A DNA stretch of 34,593 nucleotides, from the NCBI GenBank assembly GCA_007135755.1, contig SLIG01000175.1, forward strand, positions 1 to 34,593, in the 5' to 3' direction. The notes under the pieces were generated by a model. That model made no database searches. It was not told the origin of the DNA and worked only from the letters and a program-made list of their open reading frames with translations. Source of the DNA: Cyanobium sp. (GTDB lineage: Bacteria > Cyanobacteriota > Cyanobacteriia > PCC-6307 > Cyanobiaceae). The position numbers were made by a program, and so were the translations under genes. This document shows, piece by piece, positions 33,099 through 34,593 of this stretch. Position 1 is the first letter of the stretch; the number at the start of each line of letters is the position of its first letter.

Positions 33099-33344
33099 AT
33101 GGCCACCGTGACCCTCACCTCCAAGGGACAGCTGACGATCCCGCGGCAGCTGCGCGAGGCCCTCGGCCTGGCCCCCGGGGCCAGGTTGCAGGCCTCGATC
33201 GACCGGCATGGCCGCCTGGTGCTCGTGCCCTCGAAGTACGAACCGGAGGACCTGTTCCGCCACCGGCCCCAGGTGGAGCGGGTGATGAGTGTGGAGGACA
33301 TGGATCGCGCGATCGCCGCTGCCGCCGGCCGTGCTGACCCTTGA
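33099..33344 (+). CDS. AbrB/SpoVT-type VapB antitoxin
   Basis: An 81-residue protein. MATVTLTSKGQLTIPRQLRE followed by ALGLAPGARLQASIDRHGRL is a swapped-hairpin AbrB DNA-binding domain (residues 1-47). The C-terminal part (KYEPEDLFRHRPQVERVMSV then EDMDRAIAAAAGR) is the toxin-binding arm. A shortened relic of the same C-terminus stands at 34135-34209. It overlaps vapC by 14 bases, so the two are coupled. Confidence 0.85.
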   Translation: MATVTLTSKGQLTIPRQLREALGLAPGARLQASIDRHGRLVLVPSKYEPEDLFRHRPQVERVMSVEDMDRAIAAAAGRADP

Positions 33345-33726
33345 CACCAACGTGGTGGTGCGGCTGCTGATCGGCGACGATCCGCAGCAGACACCGGTCG
33401 CCGAGCGGGCCTTCCTCGATGCCATCGCCGGCGGCGGCGTCTATCTCCCCGACGTGGTGCTCGCCGAAGTGGCCTGGGTGCTGCGGGGCTACGAGCTGGA
33501 TCGCGCCACCCGCCATCAGCTGCTGGAGCGCCTGGTGCGCACCCGTGGGGTGGTGGTGGATGACATCGACGCGGTCATCGATGCCCTGGATCAGTTCCGT
33601 CAAGGCGGCGACCTGGCCGACCAGCTGATCCTGGCCCGCGCCACCAGCGCCGGTGCATTGCCGGTGCTGACCTTTGACCGGAGGTTCTCAGCGTCGGAGG
33701 GCGTCGCGCTGTTGCGACCAGGCTGA
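33331..33726 (+). CDS. VapC PIN-domain toxin
   Basis: A 131-residue PIN protein from GTG 33331. LTLDTNVVVRLLIGDDPQQT has the first aspartate, VYLPDVVLAEVAWVLRGYEL the glutamate, and GGDLADQLILARATSAGALP, then LTFDRRFSASEGVALL the two C-terminal aspartates. All four are present and the frame is intact. VapC toxins are RNases; the target is unknown here. An upstream start at 33289 would lie inside vapB and adds residues unlike the family. Downstream comes the ParE relic on the other strand. Confidence 0.85.
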   Translation: MLTLDTNVVVRLLIGDDPQQTPVAERAFLDAIAGGGVYLPDVVLAEVAWVLRGYELDRATRHQLLERLVRTRGVVVDDIDAVIDALDQFRQGGDLADQLILARATSAGALPVLTFDRRFSASEGVALLRPG

Positions 33727-33775
33727 TCGGCCCCCACCGTGGTGTCCACCACGATCAAGGCCTGCTATCACGCTA

Positions 33776-33853
33776 TCAAGGGTCTGACGCGCGCCTGCCC
33801 AGCTTGCGCAGCTGCCGCTCAGCCGCGCTGGAGACCTCAATCGTCCAGGTCAA
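33776..33853 (-). pseudogene. Truncated RelE/ParE-type toxin start
   Basis: From TTG 33853, overlapping the stop of the antitoxin gene, the frame reads LTWTIEVSSAAERQLRKLGR, then RASDP and a stop. This is the typical first helix of RelE/ParE toxins (TWxIExSxxAxRQLRKL). The remaining 60 or so residues are absent and the adjoining sequence is the downstream end of vapC. The toxin cannot work. The same start, with a few changes, is seen in the relic at 33012-33072. Confidence 0.7.
33790..33850 (-). repeat. 61-bp repeat, copy 2: antitoxin end/ParE start
   Basis: This is the second copy of the segment at 33012-33072, here still attached to the complete antitoxin gene (33837-34064). The two copies flank the vapBC pair, 778 bases apart. 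Confidence 0.85.
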
Positions 33854-34064
33854 GGTCTGCGATTACGGAGTCAAGGCTAAGGGTGCTTGATTCGCCGCGG
33901 CGCACGCGCTCGGCCTCGACGGCGCCGAAGTAACCGTCTTCCAGTTCATCCATTCCGTACTGGATGAGCTCCTGGATGGTGGCAGCCTTGCTTCGGCCTG
34001 TGGCCCGGGCCAGTTGCTCGAGGCGAGTCTCGATTTCCGGATCGAGCTCGATGGTGGTGGCCAT
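33837..34064 (-). CDS. CopG/ribbon-helix-helix antitoxin (orphan)
   Basis: A 75-residue protein from ATG 34064: MATTIELDPEIETRLEQLAR followed by ATGRSKAATIQELIQYGMDE, a complete ribbon-helix-helix of the CopG/ParD type. The C-terminal part (DGYFGAVEAERVRRGESSTL, then SLDSVIADLDLDD) is the usual toxin-binding tail. The partner toxin directly downstream is reduced to 25 codons, so this antitoxin is now without its toxin in cis. Confidence 0.82.
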   Translation of the reverse strand: MATTIELDPEIETRLEQLARATGRSKAATIQELIQYGMDELEDGYFGAVEAERVRRGESSTLSLDSVIADLDLDD

Positions 34065-34134
34065 GGCCTCTCGTCGGGAACAATTGTCACGGTAATGAGA
34101 ACTGAGCGCCTGCGCCGCCAAGGCGAGGGGGGCC

Positions 34135-34209
34135 TCGAAAGTCGAACCAGAGGACATGGATCGCGCGATCGCCGCTGCCGCTGGCCGTGCTGCCGCTGGC
34201 CAGCGCTGA
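34135..34209 (+). pseudogene. Relic of a vapB C-terminus
   Basis: The frame reads SKVEPEDMDRAIAAAAGRAA then AGQR and stop. The intact vapB (33099-33344) has SKYEPED, a further 16 residues, then MDRAIAAAAGRA. The relic lost the piece between two short GGAGGAC-like repeats. A block of about 41 bases (34151-34191) matches 33295-33335 with one mismatch. The N-terminal half and the start are gone. Confidence 0.65.
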
Positions 34210-34244
34210 AGACAATCGGCAGACACCCTGCCTAGGGTGGCGGC

Positions 34245-34526
34245 ATGAAGCCCTTTCGCTGGAGCAGTGACAAGAACCAGCAGCTCCAGGCCCAACGCTC
34301 GATCTGTTTCGAGGCCGTTGTGGTGGCCATCGAAACCGGGGGCTTGCTCGATGTGCTGGCTCACCCCAATCCAGGTCGCTACCCCGACCAGCGCATCCTC
34401 GTCGTCGAGGTGAATGGCTATGTCTATCTGGTTCCCTACGTCGAAGCCGACGACCATCTGTTTCTCAAGACGATCATCCCCAGCCGAAAAGCCACCCGCG
34501 ATTACCTCCATCGGGACAAGTTATGA
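34245..34526 (+). CDS. BrnT-like small toxin candidate
   Basis: A 93-residue protein from ATG 34245: MKPFRWSSDKNQQLQAQRSI, CFEAVVVAIETGGLLDVLAH, RILVVEVNGYVYLVPYVEAD and LFLKTIIPSRKATRDYL. The order W-x-x-x-KN, FE-A, then strands and an IxxSRKAT ending fits BrnT/DUF4258-like RelE-fold toxins. The exact family is uncertain. It overlaps the next gene by ATGA, and that gene looks like its antitoxin, which is the toxin-first order known for this group. Confidence 0.65.
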   Translation: MKPFRWSSDKNQQLQAQRSICFEAVVVAIETGGLLDVLAHPNPGRYPDQRILVVEVNGYVYLVPYVEADDHLFLKTIIPSRKATRDYLHRDKL

Positions 34527-34593
34527 CGACCACCAACGATCTTCCTCAAACCAACCATCCCCTCGAAGCTGAGGAGCGTGAGCTCCTCGATGC
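34523..34593 (+). CDS. Antitoxin-like gene, partial at right edge
   Basis: The ATG at 34523 overlaps the stop of the toxin-like gene. The 23 visible residues (MTTTNDLPQTNHPLEAEERE, then LLDA) have the acidic 'LEAEERELL' helix common in antitoxins that follow BrnT-like toxins. The rest lies outside the window, so the family cannot be fixed. Confidence 0.5.
   Translation, partial: MTTTNDLPQTNHPLEAEERELLD

Overview
The window is high-GC (roughly two-thirds G+C by eye) bacterial DNA. Its gene set best fits a picocyanobacterium of the Synechococcus/Cyanobium kind. The evidence is a minus-strand housekeeping block serS / pentapeptide protein / rseP / nth / rpsN / pnp, plus rsmI, cysQ, a stand-alone Nfu protein and lepA, interspersed with small cyanobacterial-type proteins of unknown function. 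The lineage is an inference from protein style and gene order, not from a database match.

Layout. (1) Positions 1-7710 look like the end of a decayed genomic island next to a tRNA-Arg(TCT) gene (7711-7784, minus). It holds a broken tyrosine integrase beside the tRNA 3' end, phage-like remnants (a LysM protein with a partner, and a frameshifted portal-like DUF4055 gene), an IS66-type transposase without a proper N-terminus, a frameshifted secreted LprI-like gene and three toxin-antitoxin (TA) loci: the tail of a VapC, UPF0175/DUF3368, and HTH antitoxin/PIN. (2) 7860-19702 is the conserved chromosome, interrupted by a Phd/VapC locus whose toxin is broken and which lies between two copies of the cysQ 3' end. 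A decayed Uma2 copy lies upstream of the pentapeptide gene. (3) 19847-23858 is a four-part cassette of minor-pilin-like genes, and most of it is clearly richer in A+T than its neighbours. (4) 23881-27134 is core: nfu, an unknown membrane protein, lepA and a small nucleotidyltransferase. (5) 27123-30516 holds FitAB-type TA genes, two tandem Uma2 genes with matching promoter palindromes, a tiny antitoxin-like gene, an AAA/DUF4143 gene with a large internal deletion, and YefM-YoeB with a recognisable TGTACA operator. (6) 30618-32648 is a second four-gene minor-pilin cassette in the same order as the first. (7) 32690-34593 is a stack of TA modules and TA relics that looks like a decaying tandem duplication.

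How it works together. The core genes serve RNA turnover (PNPase), translation (S14, SerRS, RsmI, LepA), base-excision repair (Nth), sulfur-nucleotide recycling (CysQ), membrane proteolysis (RseP) and Fe-S delivery (Nfu). The two pilin cassettes probably supply alternative minor pilins to one type IV pilus machine encoded elsewhere. The rest is accessory DNA dominated by TA modules in many stages of decay. The most unusual signals are the nested TA relics with repeated junctions at 32.9-34.2 kb, the syntenic pilin cassettes (one with a pilin starting at its mature N-terminus), and the repeated Uma2 genes.
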